A stretch of DNA of 64,000 nucleotides from NCBI GenBank assembly GCA_964352675.1, contig CAYGSN010000006.1:1-64000 (forward strand), written 5' to 3'. The DNA comes from CAYGSN01 sp964352675 (GTDB lineage Bacteria; Pseudomonadota; Alphaproteobacteria; Micavibrionales; Micavibrionaceae). A program made the position numbers and the translations under genes. Below the pieces are notes generated by a model. That model saw nothing but the letters and a program-made list of their open reading frames with translations. It searched no databases and was not told the DNA's origin. Positions 9,290 to 17,628 of the stretch are shown here, one piece after another. Each line of letters begins with the position of its first letter. The first letter of the stretch is position 1.

Positions 9290-10720
9290 TTGGAAGAGTT
9301 TAATCAAAGGACTGCCGAGCTTGCGGGCATGGACGTGGTGAGCTTTAGGCTGCTCGAGGAAGAGGAGCGGTTTGAAGTGTTCCGCCGCCTTGTGGCTTGT
9401 GGTGCGGATGACGCTATGATCGGGGAACTTTCCCAGCGTATGGAATTGCCCGAGGCGCTGCAGAGCTTTGAAAACCGGAAACTCCTGCAAATGGCGCAGC
9501 GGATTTTGGACAATCCAGATAGCGATTATGTGCGTTTTATGGCTCCGTATCTGGAAGGAGACGTCCCGTTTAATGATAGATACTTAAAGGAATTTGCGCG
9601 TTATCATCTGAAGTTTCTGGTAGAAATTTTTGAAATTCCGGCTTCTCCGTCCGTGGTTATTGGGCGTGTTTCCGACACTGCGGGCGCGTGCTTTGAGGCG
9701 CGCCCCGATCTCGACGAATTTATTGATTACACTGAAATTCGCTTTCCGAGCCTGGCGGATAGGGAAAAGCGAGCGATTTGGACAGGAACAGAACAAAGTC
9801 ACCAGGGCTGGGTAGCGATGTCGACGCGGGCGAAATACTATCAGGCATTGAGATTCATCAATCACGAGTTCGCACATTTTTGGCAGCTTACGCTTGCAGC
9901 GCGCGTATCGTTGTACGTCCGAGAATCTTTAAACGACGAACAAAAGAAACGTTTTCCACTTCTGGAGCCGGATGACCCCCTTTATTCCGCCGCATTTTTA
10001 TTCAGCTATGGCTTATCCGGTATGCAGGATCGCGCGTTTTACAGGTCGCCGAACAGCCAGGTACAGGCGCGCCTGTTCACCGATCATGGCGATTTGACTA
10101 TAAAGGCAGAAAGGCAGGAAGCACGCGAATTCTACTTCGGACAGCCTGTAGAGCGCCATGCGTATGATTTTGCGGATAAATCAACAGAGCTTGTTCACGG
10201 CCTGAGTTGTGTATTTCGCGAATGCAGGAACGATCTTCTGTACTCAATTCAAGACCTTCACAATTCCGAAGAGGCTCCGTATTTGAGGCTCATTACTCAC
10301 CTCAGCGGGTCTTTGCAGCGGGAATTCGAACAGATCTGCGGTCAGGAGGATAAGGATTCACCTGACATCGGGACCTTGGTAAGACAGTCAATGGAAACAA
10401 ATCTCCGGTGCTACAGGCAGGATTTAGAAAAGATACGCCAAATGCGCGGAGAGGCCGGGATATCGGTTTTGCCCGAAATGCGCATGGATAGTCCTGAGGA
10501 CTACATTGCAATAAAAAAATATTGCGAGAGATCTATCACCTATTTTGATAGGGAGCCGATGGCTAAGCGCTATGAGTTTTTCAGGATGGCGCTGTTTGAC
10601 TGGGCTGTTGAAAAGGGGTTTGATTCAGGCCCCTACAGGCCCTATCTGCGGGACTGGCAGGATATGGATGCGGATGCTGTAAAATGTGAGGAAGCGCCGA
10701 CCTCTAACCTTTCCACTTGA
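9290..10720 (+). CDS. Unknown protein with an HExxH motif
   Basis: A 476-residue protein that I do not recognise. The TTG start at 9290 is supported by the AAGGTGA ribosome-binding site just upstream and the near-consensus promoter at 9235-9263. Residues 192-196 read H-E-F-A-H in a helix-like setting (FINHEFAHFW), the zinc-binding motif of many metallopeptidases; a third ligand cannot be assigned. There is no signal peptide or membrane segment, so it is probably cytoplasmic. The C-terminal half is charged and helical. Its 3' end overlaps the convergent redoxin gene by 17 bases. It might be a metallopeptidase or only share the motif by chance. Confidence 0.75.
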   Translation: MEEFNQRTAELAGMDVVSFRLLEEEERFEVFRRLVACGADDAMIGELSQRMELPEALQSFENRKLLQMAQRILDNPDSDYVRFMAPYLEGDVPFNDRYLKEFARYHLKFLVEIFEIPASPSVVIGRVSDTAGACFEARPDLDEFIDYTEIRFPSLADREKRAIWTGTEQSHQGWVAMSTRAKYYQALRFINHEFAHFWQLTLAARVSLYVRESLNDEQKKRFPLLEPDDPLYSAAFLFSYGLSGMQDRAFYRSPNSQVQARLFTDHGDLTIKAERQEAREFYFGQPVERHAYDFADKSTELVHGLSCVFRECRNDLLYSIQDLHNSEEAPYLRLITHLSGSLQREFEQICGQEDKDSPDIGTLVRQSMETNLRCYRQDLEKIRQMRGEAGISVLPEMRMDSPEDYIAIKKYCERSITYFDREPMAKRYEFFRMALFDWAVEKGFDSGPYRPYLRDWQDMDADAVKCEEAPTSNLST

Positions 10721-11258
10721 TCGAACAGCCCATGGAGGGTTTCTGTTCAGCGGGTCCGACGCCGGTTTCGGCAATTTTCTTCATGGCCTGATAAAGCTCA
10801 CCGATTGTATTTTCGTCGGCTTCACTCGGCCCAGCGCTGTCCCAGCGCCCGCGATATTGCAATTGACCATCGGCATTGAATCCATAGATATCAGGCGTGC
10901 AGACGGCGTCATAGGCGCGCGCAATATCCTGCGTTTCATCAATCAGATACGGAAAAGTAAAGTTGTGCTTATCGGCGAATTTCTTCATGTTTTCAAACGA
11001 ATCGGCCGGGTAGTTTTCCGTGTCGTTCGGCATGATGGCGACAACGCCGATCCCCATCTGCTGCAGGGCTTTGGAATCGGGCACAACGCGGTCGATAATC
11101 GCCTGCACATACGGGCAGTGATTGCAGATAAACATGACAACCGTTCCTTTTTCGCCCTTGATATCGGCAAAGCCTAAATTCTGACCGTCAATGTTTTTAA
11201 GTGTGAAATCAGGAGCATAGAAGTTTTCATCCTTTTGCGGAGTCTGTAGCAACGCCAT
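10704..11258 (-). CDS. Thioredoxin-fold redoxin (AhpC/TSA-like)
   Basis: A 184-residue redoxin of the thioredoxin superfamily. The redox motif CNHCPYV lies near residue 47, a CxxC form seen in a widespread group of thioredoxin-like proteins of unknown substrate. Typical features follow: VVAIMPNDTENYP, FPYLIDETQDIARAYDAVCTPDIYGF and a late RGRWDS segment. The start at 11258 is preceded by AAAGGAA; the frame is open further upstream but only antisense to the neighbouring gene. No signal peptide is seen, so it should act in the cytoplasm. Confidence 0.88.
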   Translation of the reverse strand: MALLQTPQKDENFYAPDFTLKNIDGQNLGFADIKGEKGTVVMFICNHCPYVQAIIDRVVPDSKALQQMGIGVVAIMPNDTENYPADSFENMKKFADKHNFTFPYLIDETQDIARAYDAVCTPDIYGFNADGQLQYRGRWDSAGPSEADENTIGELYQAMKKIAETGVGPAEQKPSMGCSIKWKG

Positions 11259-11300
11259 GGTTCCATTCCTTTCATCATAGGGATCTGATATACTTACATA

Positions 11301-11636
11301 ATGACCTTTACGGTGATAGACAACCCTAAATTTCTGGCCAAGGCGGGCTTTACGAATGCGCAGTTTAAAAAGCTGGATGCGCTTTACCTGCGCGCGGCGG
11401 CGGAGAAGGTTTTGACGTATCGTTCGGTCGAGGTGGATTTTGAAGAAGGCGTGGCCAGCTATACCTATTATAAGAGCGAAGGCCATGCGCCGTATCTGCA
11501 ATTCCTGATCAAGAAGGTCGGCCCGCGTACCATGATGTATGAGGTTTTTCTGCACGGCAAAGGACGGATTGCTAAATCCGGCGTGTTTGATTATGCGTTT
11601 GAGAAGTTGCAGAGTGAGGTTGAAAGCCTTTTTTAG
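11301..11636 (+). CDS. Hypothetical protein (111 aa)
   Basis: A 111-residue protein of unknown function, divergent from the redoxin gene with 42 bases between the two starts. It has no signal peptide or membrane helix and is rich in aromatic and basic residues (YRSVEVDFEEGVASYTYYK). The compact alpha/beta composition and neighbour-like codon use suggest a real small protein. No domain is recognised. Confidence 0.65.
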   Translation: MTFTVIDNPKFLAKAGFTNAQFKKLDALYLRAAAEKVLTYRSVEVDFEEGVASYTYYKSEGHAPYLQFLIKKVGPRTMMYEVFLHGKGRIAKSGVFDYAFEKLQSEVESLF

Positions 11637-11683
11637 CACGAAGTTCAAAGAAGTTTATGAAGATCGCGAAGTTTTTATTTATT

Positions 11684-11721
11684 CTTCGTGTGCTTCGTGT
11701 TTTATTTCGTGTACTTCGTGT
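11684..11721. repeat. Cluster of CTTCGTGT repeats
   Basis: CTTCGTGT occurs at 11684, 11693 and 11714, with a TTTCGTGT variant at 11705. The stretch just upstream (11636-11670) holds degenerate complementary copies ending in GAAG, so the block could fold back on itself. It lies between the stop at 11636 and icd. Confidence 0.55.
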
Positions 11722-11742
11722 TAAAAATAAAGGACCTCAATT

Positions 11743-12957
11743 ATGAGTAAAATTAAAGTCGATAACCCCGTTGTTGAAATTGATGGCGATGAGATGACGC
11801 GCATTATTTGGGCGTTCATTAAGGACAAATTGATCCTGCCCTATCTGGATATTGATCTGAAATATTTTGATCTCTCCATACAGTCCCGCGATGAAACCGA
11901 TGATCAAATCACGGTGGATGCGGCGCATGCAATTCAGGAGCACGGCGTCGGCATAAAATGCGCGACCATCACCCCGGACGAGGCGCGGGTGGAGGAATTT
12001 GGCCTGAAGAAAATGTGGAAGAGCCCCAACGGGACGATCCGTAACATATTAAACGGCACGGTGTTTCGCGAGCCGATTGTGACCAAAAATGTGCCGCGCT
12101 ACGTGCCGGGCTGGACCAAGCCGATTGTGATTGGCCGTCATGCCTTTGGCGATCAATATAAGGCCACCGATATGAAGATCCCCGGCCCCGGACGGCTGAC
12201 CATGAAATATGAGCCGGAAGGCGGCGGCGAGGCGCAGGAATGGGAGGTGTTTAAATTCGAATCCCCCGGCGTGGCGATGGGGATGTATAATCTGGATGAG
12301 AGCATCGAAGGCTTTGCGAGAGCCTGTTTCAATTACGGGCTGGCCAAGGGCTACCCGGTTTATATGAGCACAAAGAACACCATCCTGAAGCAATATGACG
12401 GGCGCTTTATCGAGATTTTCAACGAGGTGTTCAAGGAATTTCGCGAGGAATTCGAAAAGCGCGAGCTATATTATGAGCATCGTTTGATCGACGACATGGT
12501 GGCCTTTGCGCTGAAGGGCAATGGCGGCATGGTCTGGGCGTGCAAGAATTATGACGGCGATGTGCAGAGCGATATTGTCGCGCAGGGCTTTGGCTCGCTG
12601 GGGCTGATGACCTCCGTACTCCTGACCCCCGATGGAAAATGTGTAGAAACCGAAGCGGCGCATGGCACGGTGACCAGACATTACAGGCTGCATCAGCAGG
12701 GCAAGCCGACCTCGACCAACCCGATTGCCTCGATCTTCGCCTGGACGGGCGGGCTGAAATATCGCGGGCGGTTTGATGGGAACGATGCGCTGATTGACTT
12801 TGCCGAAACGCTGGAGCGGGTTTGTGTAGAGACGGTTGAAGCCGGGCATATGACGAAGGATCTGGCGCTGCTGGTCGGGAAGGATCAGAAATTCCTGACA
12901 ACTGAGGAATTCCTCGACAAGGTGGTTGAGGGGCTTGAAAAAGTGATGAGCGCTTAA
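11743..12957 (+). CDS. icd: NADP-dependent isocitrate dehydrogenase
   Basis: This 404-residue enzyme oxidises isocitrate to 2-oxoglutarate in the citric acid cycle, producing NADPH. It belongs to the homodimeric, eukaryote-like subfamily common in alphaproteobacteria, shown by the N terminus VVEIDGDEMTRIIW and by the segments KMWKSPNGTIRN, YDGDVQSDIVAQG and EAAHGTVTRHYR. A good ribosome-binding site (AAAGGA) precedes the ATG. It stands alone, with the CTTCGTGT repeat block upstream. Confidence 0.97.
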   Translation: MSKIKVDNPVVEIDGDEMTRIIWAFIKDKLILPYLDIDLKYFDLSIQSRDETDDQITVDAAHAIQEHGVGIKCATITPDEARVEEFGLKKMWKSPNGTIRNILNGTVFREPIVTKNVPRYVPGWTKPIVIGRHAFGDQYKATDMKIPGPGRLTMKYEPEGGGEAQEWEVFKFESPGVAMGMYNLDESIEGFARACFNYGLAKGYPVYMSTKNTILKQYDGRFIEIFNEVFKEFREEFEKRELYYEHRLIDDMVAFALKGNGGMVWACKNYDGDVQSDIVAQGFGSLGLMTSVLLTPDGKCVETEAAHGTVTRHYRLHQQGKPTSTNPIASIFAWTGGLKYRGRFDGNDALIDFAETLERVCVETVEAGHMTKDLALLVGKDQKFLTTEEFLDKVVEGLEKVMSA

Positions 12958-12975
12958 CGGATGATCGCCTCAAAA

Positions 12976-13004
12976 TTGACATAAAAATAAGCGTCATGTT
13001 ACTC
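12976..13004 (+). promoter_or_regulatory. Possible sigma-70 promoter
   Basis: TTGACA at 12976-12981 is followed after 17 bases by TTACTC (12999-13004), a poor -10 match. It lies just before the gene at 13028. Confidence 0.4.
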
Positions 13005-13027
13005 TCTAAAAGAACAGGGAGGGTAGA

Positions 13028-13705
13028 GTGGATCAGCTGAATTTTCCAACGTTAGATGAATTTGCTGTTGGTGATGCAGCGCTGATGGATAGAGCTATCA
13101 ATAATCCTGAACTAATTAAGCATCTTGCAAAGCTCCATTATGATCTTCAATACTGTCCTGATCATAACTTTTCAGACATTGGATTTAGCCAAGAAGCTTA
13201 CTTTTCTTACGACCTTGATCCGCGTTTTAAGGCAGGAATAGATAAGCTTTTTAAGTATGCTGTTAATAATGATCCGGATCAGAAGTGGGGGATTTTTAAA
13301 AATCTGTTTATTGGCTGGCATTCAGAAGCGAAGCGCTGGCCATCAAGTGAGAGCACTAAGGGTGCTACCGGGGCGTTTGCAAGCGTTCATCAGAGTATTG
13401 ATAAACCTGCAGACAGCTTAAGAAATGCAGCTGATTATCTGGGTTGTTTAATTTGTGCTCATGCACCTGATAAGTTTGCCGATATCGACACATCCAAAAA
13501 AGAACCATCGGCAAAAAATTCACCAATCGAGAGGCAACGTAACTCCGCATTGGAGCTTAGCGTACCTGAAGAGCATGTTGAAAATGTTTCTCAAATTATG
13601 GCTAGAGTTGAATCTAAAAGATTTAAAATCATTCTCAGGGAATGTGCTCGGGCTGACGAGCCTCTTCCACCTCAGGCAGACGGTTCGACACATCGACCTC
13701 TTTAA
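13028..13705 (+). CDS. Hypothetical protein (225 aa), AT-rich
   Basis: A 225-residue protein with a GTG start preceded by AGGGAGGG. No domain is recognised, and there is no signal peptide or membrane helix. It contains a conserved-looking aromatic stretch (AYFSYDLDPRFKAGIDKLFKYA) and a polar C-terminal tail. Its base composition is clearly more AT-rich than icd and the transpeptidase on either side, suggesting acquisition from elsewhere. Function unknown. Confidence 0.65.
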   Translation: MDQLNFPTLDEFAVGDAALMDRAINNPELIKHLAKLHYDLQYCPDHNFSDIGFSQEAYFSYDLDPRFKAGIDKLFKYAVNNDPDQKWGIFKNLFIGWHSEAKRWPSSESTKGATGAFASVHQSIDKPADSLRNAADYLGCLICAHAPDKFADIDTSKKEPSAKNSPIERQRNSALELSVPEEHVENVSQIMARVESKRFKIILRECARADEPLPPQADGSTHRPL

Positions 13706-13745
13706 ATCTTGGCTTTTCAAAAAGTTTTGTACTATATTTCCAACC

Positions 13746-14882
13746 ATGAAATTTTTTGTTCTTTTGGCTTTGCTTTCATTCGTATTTCCTGCGCATGCCG
13801 CAACATATGATCTGCCCTATGTTGGTGATCAGATTGAATATGATGCGGAGTATGAGGACACGTTCGTTCATATCGCGCGGGATTACAAGCTGGGCTATAC
13901 GGAGATGCGGGCGGCGAACCCGTATGTCGATCCTTGGATTCCGGGTGATGGTACGGATCTGATCCTGCCGACACGGCATTTGCTGCCCGATGCACCGCGG
14001 GAGGGAATTGTGATTAACCTGCCTGAAATGCGGCTGTATTATTTCCCGCCGGACGGTTCCGCTCCACAGACCTTTCCTATAGGTGTCGGGCGTGACGGAT
14101 TGAACACACCTGTTGGCGAAACCAAAGTTATACGCAAAACTGAAGGGCCAATATGGCGCCCAACCCCGCGTATGCGTAAGGAAGACCCTGAGCTGAAGGC
14201 TGAATACTTTCCAGGCCCGGATAATCCGCTGGGCACGCATGCGCTCTATCTGGGGTGGCCGACCTATGCGATTCATGGCACCAACAAGCCGTTCGGCATC
14301 GGCCGCCGCGTCAGTTCGGGATGTATCCGCATGTATCCAGAAGACATCATCACCCTGTTCGGTCTGGTGGAGCCCGGTACAAAAGTCACGGTTGTAAACC
14401 AGCCCGTCAAAGCGGCATGGATCGACAACAAGCTGTATATTGAGGCACATCCGGATATCGAACAATCAGTTGAGGTTGAGGAATATGGTGTGGCGCAGAC
14501 GCCCAAGCTGAATGACGAGGATTTGAAACACATTATAAAGGTTGCGGGGGCGGATGAGGATCGCCTGCGCTGGCCGGCTATTCGTAAGGTCATTCAGGAG
14601 CGCAAAGGCTTCCCGGTCTATGTTGCCCGCCGTTCTTCCCGTGACGGCACGGATGAGGCGCTGGATGATGAACTGGATTCGGCTGAAGCAAAGGCCCAGG
14701 CGAAAGAAGAAGAGAAGCGCGTGGCGCAAAAAGCGCGCCAGATTATCGAATCTTACGCCGCCGAGAAGGAGGGGGGGGCTTCGGATCAGGAGGATAGCGC
14801 TCAGCCAAGGCCGGCATCCCACGAAGCTGTGGATGGGCGCACTGCTTCTTACAGCATAAAGAATAAAACGCTTAATCCGTAG
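13746..14882 (+). CDS. L,D-transpeptidase (YkuD domain) with LysM-like N terminus
   Basis: A 378-residue periplasmic L,D-transpeptidase that would form 3-3 crosslinks in peptidoglycan or attach proteins to it. A signal peptide ends at AHA-A (about residue 18). A LysM-like segment (DTFVHIARDYKLGYTEMRAANP) comes next, then the YkuD domain with the catalytic motif: His177 in IHGTN and Cys193 in SSGCIRM. A charged, coiled-coil-like tail rich in Lys and Glu closes the protein. The frame is open upstream from 13455, but that part overlaps the preceding gene; the ATG at 13746 gives the signal peptide and is preferred. Confidence 0.94.
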   Translation: MKFFVLLALLSFVFPAHAATYDLPYVGDQIEYDAEYEDTFVHIARDYKLGYTEMRAANPYVDPWIPGDGTDLILPTRHLLPDAPREGIVINLPEMRLYYFPPDGSAPQTFPIGVGRDGLNTPVGETKVIRKTEGPIWRPTPRMRKEDPELKAEYFPGPDNPLGTHALYLGWPTYAIHGTNKPFGIGRRVSSGCIRMYPEDIITLFGLVEPGTKVTVVNQPVKAAWIDNKLYIEAHPDIEQSVEVEEYGVAQTPKLNDEDLKHIIKVAGADEDRLRWPAIRKVIQERKGFPVYVARRSSRDGTDEALDDELDSAEAKAQAKEEEKRVAQKARQIIESYAAEKEGGASDQEDSAQPRPASHEAVDGRTASYSIKNKTLNP

Positions 14883-15148
14883 AGTAGAGGAACTGCTGCC
14901 GGAAGTGCCAGAAAATACCGGCGTGTTTTTTTGTCCAGTAGGAAATAGCTCAAGCTGAAAACCGCGCAGGCGGCCCAGACCATAATTGTACCGCCGAGAA
15001 ACCAGCGTTCAAACATATCGACATCGAAACTTTCGCTCTCAATATCAATTTTCCCGCTTTTTAGCCCGATCATATAGCAAATCATGACGCTAAAAAAGCC
15101 GATAAGATTGGCACCGGAGAACAGAAAAATACGTTTCACAAGATCCAT
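14849..15148 (-). CDS. Small membrane protein (99 aa)
   Basis: A 99-residue protein with three predicted transmembrane helices, near residues 6-28, 48-70 and 78-98. No family is recognised. Its 3' end overlaps the convergent transpeptidase gene by 34 bases. The strong hydrophobic pattern and a basic cytoplasmic loop between helices two and three make a real gene likely. Confidence 0.65.
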   Translation of the reverse strand: MDLVKRIFLFSGANLIGFFSVMICYMIGLKSGKIDIESESFDVDMFERWFLGGTIMVWAACAVFSLSYFLLDKKTRRYFLALPAAVPLLYGLSVLFFML

Positions 15149-15184
15149 GATTTTTAGTTTATCCGAAGATGAGGCATGAAAAAA

Positions 15185-15207
15185 GGCTGCGCAGAGGCAG
15201 CCTTTTT
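15185..15207. terminator. Bidirectional Rho-independent terminator
   Basis: GGCTGC and GCAGCC (15185-15190, 15197-15202) form a stem flanked by A-runs on the left and T-runs on the right, so it could work on both strands. On the minus strand it lies just after the small lipoprotein gene. Confidence 0.8.
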
Positions 15208-15228
15208 AAACTTTATAAAAGAAACGAA

Positions 15229-15420
15229 TTACTTCGTTTGCTCGTTTCTGAAAACGCGCTCGGCGCGAACAGGAGCTTCTCTTTCAACAGTTGCGCCGGC
15301 TGTGCGCTCTGTTGAGTATGGAGCAGCACTGTCAGCACTGCCGTTGTTTCCTGTGGTTTCACAAGCGGCCAATGTAAGGGCAGAACCAACGATGCAAAGT
15401 GTAGCAACTAACTTTTTCAT
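15229..15420 (-). CDS. Small lipoprotein (63 aa)
   Basis: A 63-residue protein with a clear lipoprotein signal: basic start MKK, hydrophobic core and lipobox LAAC with Cys at residue 19. The mature part is polar (Thr, Ser, Glu, Arg rich) and probably unstructured. A ribosome-binding site (AGAGGA) precedes the ATG, and the strong terminator at 15185-15207 follows. Small lipoproteins of this kind are common in alphaproteobacteria; the function is unknown. Confidence 0.8.
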   Translation of the reverse strand: MKKLVATLCIVGSALTLAACETTGNNGSADSAAPYSTERTAGATVEREAPVRAERVFRNEQTK

Positions 15421-15595
15421 TTTTTATCCTCTTAATTTTTTAGGTTAAAACAAAGCAAAAATCATGCGCCCTTTAAGAGGGCGTCCCCGATATTTCTCCT
15501 TTTATACACAACTGCCTTTACGTTGAACACTGTTTTTGAAGAATTTTTTTGGATTTTTTGCTGTGTTGCTTTTCTGCAACAGTGCTGTATGGCTT

Positions 15596-16849
15596 TTAAA
15601 TCCTCTGATTCTTGCGCACTTGCGCGAAATAAGCGTCAATCCCGTCTTTTATAGCCCGGGCGATTTTACGCCTGTATTCAGGGGTATTGAGGCGCGAGGC
15701 TTCCTGATTGTTCGACATGAAGCCTGCTTCGATCAGGATGGAGGGAATATCCGGCGCTTTTAGGACTGCGAACCCGGCATAGCGATGCGGCGAGTCGAGT
15801 GTTTCAAGCTGGTTGGATTGCAGGTAATCTACCAAGGTGTTGGCAAAAAACTTTGATTGGTTGGTGGTGTCGCGCATGGCCAGGTCCACCAGGATGCTGG
15901 CCACTTCCTCATCTTCTACACTGAGATCAATACCGGCAATCAAGTCGGCCTTATTCTCACGCGCAGCCAGTTTCGCGGTTTGGGCATCAGAGGCTTTTTC
16001 GGAGAGCGTATAGATCGATGCGCCCTGCACATGCGACTTGTTAATCGAATCGGCATGGATAGACAAGAACAAATCTCCGCCGTGCTTACGCGCGAATTTC
16101 ACACGGTCGGCGAGCTTGATAAACACGTCGCTGTCCCGCGTCAGGGTCACGCGGTATTGACCAGATGATTCCAGCTGTTGTTTCAAATTCTTGGCCAGCT
16201 TTAAAACCACGTCTTTTTCGCGCAGGCCGTTTTTGGAGATTGCGCCGGGATCAACCCCGCCATGGCCGGGATCAATAATGATATGCGGTTTTTGCTGCGC
16301 CGGTTTGGCCATAGGCGGCGGCGGGGAAGCTCCGGCATTTCCTGCTGTTCGCCCGGAGGTGGGGGAGGTGGAATAAACCACGCTGGCCTGATCGACAGAC
16401 AGCGTTCCATGAATCTGGTTCTTCACAGACTGGAATGAAGCCGCGCCAGTGTTGGAAAAATCAATCACCAGCCGGTCTGGTTTTCCGCTTTGTCTTGGGA
16501 GGATGAAGGCGCCCTGTACCGCCGCCGGTCCGGACAGGTCAAAGACGATGCGGGAGATACCGGGCTTGAGATTGCCGTGACGCACTGCCCTGATCCCGGT
16601 TTTCGGACCGGTATCCTTCACGATAACCTCCGGGCTTTGCGCGTGCCAGTCAAAGGCGGGCAGGTCGATCACCATGCGGTAAGGATTATCCAGCATGAAA
16701 ACGCGGAAATCTGTAATATCGCTGAGTTCCAGCACGAGGCGCGTTTTATCCGGGTGCACGCCAAAGCGCAGCGCATCCACACTCAGGGCGTGAGCGGTTG
16801 CAGGAAATAAAAACAGGATAAAGAGCAGTGAGATAAAATACGCGCGCAT
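15596..16849 (-). CDS. N-acetylmuramoyl-L-alanine amidase (AmiC-like)
   Basis: This 417-residue periplasmic enzyme cleaves the amide bond between muramic acid and the stem peptide during cell separation. A signal peptide ends at AHA-L (about residue 21). An AMIN domain (about 25-150) would target it to the septum. The Amidase_3 catalytic domain begins with the zinc-binding segment IIIDPGHGGVDPGA, carries the second metal Glu in GLREKDV, SIHAD in the middle and the catalytic Glu in ILIEAGFMSN near the end. The short region downstream holds a GC-rich hairpin at 15466-15484 that may end its transcript. Confidence 0.94.
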   Translation of the reverse strand: MRAYFISLLFILFLFPATAHALSVDALRFGVHPDKTRLVLELSDITDFRVFMLDNPYRMVIDLPAFDWHAQSPEVIVKDTGPKTGIRAVRHGNLKPGISRIVFDLSGPAAVQGAFILPRQSGKPDRLVIDFSNTGAASFQSVKNQIHGTLSVDQASVVYSTSPTSGRTAGNAGASPPPPMAKPAQQKPHIIIDPGHGGVDPGAISKNGLREKDVVLKLAKNLKQQLESSGQYRVTLTRDSDVFIKLADRVKFARKHGGDLFLSIHADSINKSHVQGASIYTLSEKASDAQTAKLAARENKADLIAGIDLSVEDEEVASILVDLAMRDTTNQSKFFANTLVDYLQSNQLETLDSPHRYAGFAVLKAPDIPSILIEAGFMSNNQEASRLNTPEYRRKIARAIKDGIDAYFAQVRKNQRI

Positions 16850-16881
16850 GATACTTATAGTATATGAAACAGCCGGATTGT

Positions 16882-17628
16882 TTAAGCCAGAAGTTTTTCA
16901 ACAAAATCAGGGACTTTTTCACCTGCCGGCCCGTGGAGATGTTCGTGGAAGGCATTGGCGGTGAGAGAGCGCTCGAGATTTATTTCCACCGTATAGGCGC
17001 TGCTCATTCGGGCGTGCTGGACAAATCCGGCGGCGGGGTAGACATTGCCGGAGGTGCCGATGGAGATAAATAGATCGCAGTTTGTGAGCGCATCAAAAAT
17101 TTCATTCATGTAATAGGGCATCTCCCCGAACCAGACGATATCGGGGCGCAGGCCGCCCGCATACGCGCATGTTTCGCAGGCCATGGTTTCGTTCAGATCA
17201 TCGCGCGTTTCGATTTTAGGTGCGGTTTCATTGTCATGCCCGTTTGTATCGCGGCAATTGGTGCAAAAACATTTCAGCACCTCGCCATGCATATGGAGAA
17301 GGTTTTTTGTGCCGCCCCGCTCGTGCAGATCATCGATGTTTTGGGTGACGACCAGAACGTTGCCAAGCCAGTTTTCCTCGAGGTTTGCGAGGGCTTTATG
17401 CGCGGCATTGGGTTGAATTTTTGGGTCGAGCAGCCCGCGCCTTCGCTGGTTATAAAAATCATGGACTAGGGCGGGATTACGCATAAAGGCCTCAGGCGTG
17501 GCGACATCCTCGACCCTGTGCCCTTCCCAGAGGCCATCGGCGGCGCGGAAGGTGGCCAGACCGCTCTCGGCGGAAATGCCTGCGCCGGTGAGGATGACGA
17601 TGTTTGAGTCTTTATCGATGTTATTCAC
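16882..17628 (-). CDS. cobB: NAD-dependent protein deacylase (sirtuin, CobB-like)
   Basis: A 248-residue sirtuin that removes acyl groups from lysines using NAD. The NAD motif GAGISAESGLATFR is near residue 15, QNIDDLHERGG is in the middle and the catalytic His is in HMHGEV. Zinc cysteines are seen as CxxC (CFCTNC) and CxxC (CETC), with an unusually long insert between the pairs. Tyr and Arg in DFYNQRR match the residues of class III sirtuins that favour succinyl and malonyl groups. It uses a GTG start that overlaps the stop of the upstream ABC transporter by 8 bases. Confidence 0.93.
   Translation of the reverse strand: MNNIDKDSNIVILTGAGISAESGLATFRAADGLWEGHRVEDVATPEAFMRNPALVHDFYNQRRRGLLDPKIQPNAAHKALANLEENWLGNVLVVTQNIDDLHERGGTKNLLHMHGEVLKCFCTNCRDTNGHDNETAPKIETRDDLNETMACETCAYAGGLRPDIVWFGEMPYYMNEIFDALTNCDLFISIGTSGNVYPAAGFVQHARMSSAYTVEINLERSLTANAFHEHLHGPAGEKVPDFVEKLLA

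Noticed and set aside
11259..11648. N-terminal extension of the redoxin
   Set aside because: Runs antisense through the next gene; the ATG at 11258 has a ribosome-binding site.
13455..13745. Upstream extension of the L,D-transpeptidase frame
   Set aside because: Overlaps the preceding gene; the ATG at 13746 gives a proper signal peptide.
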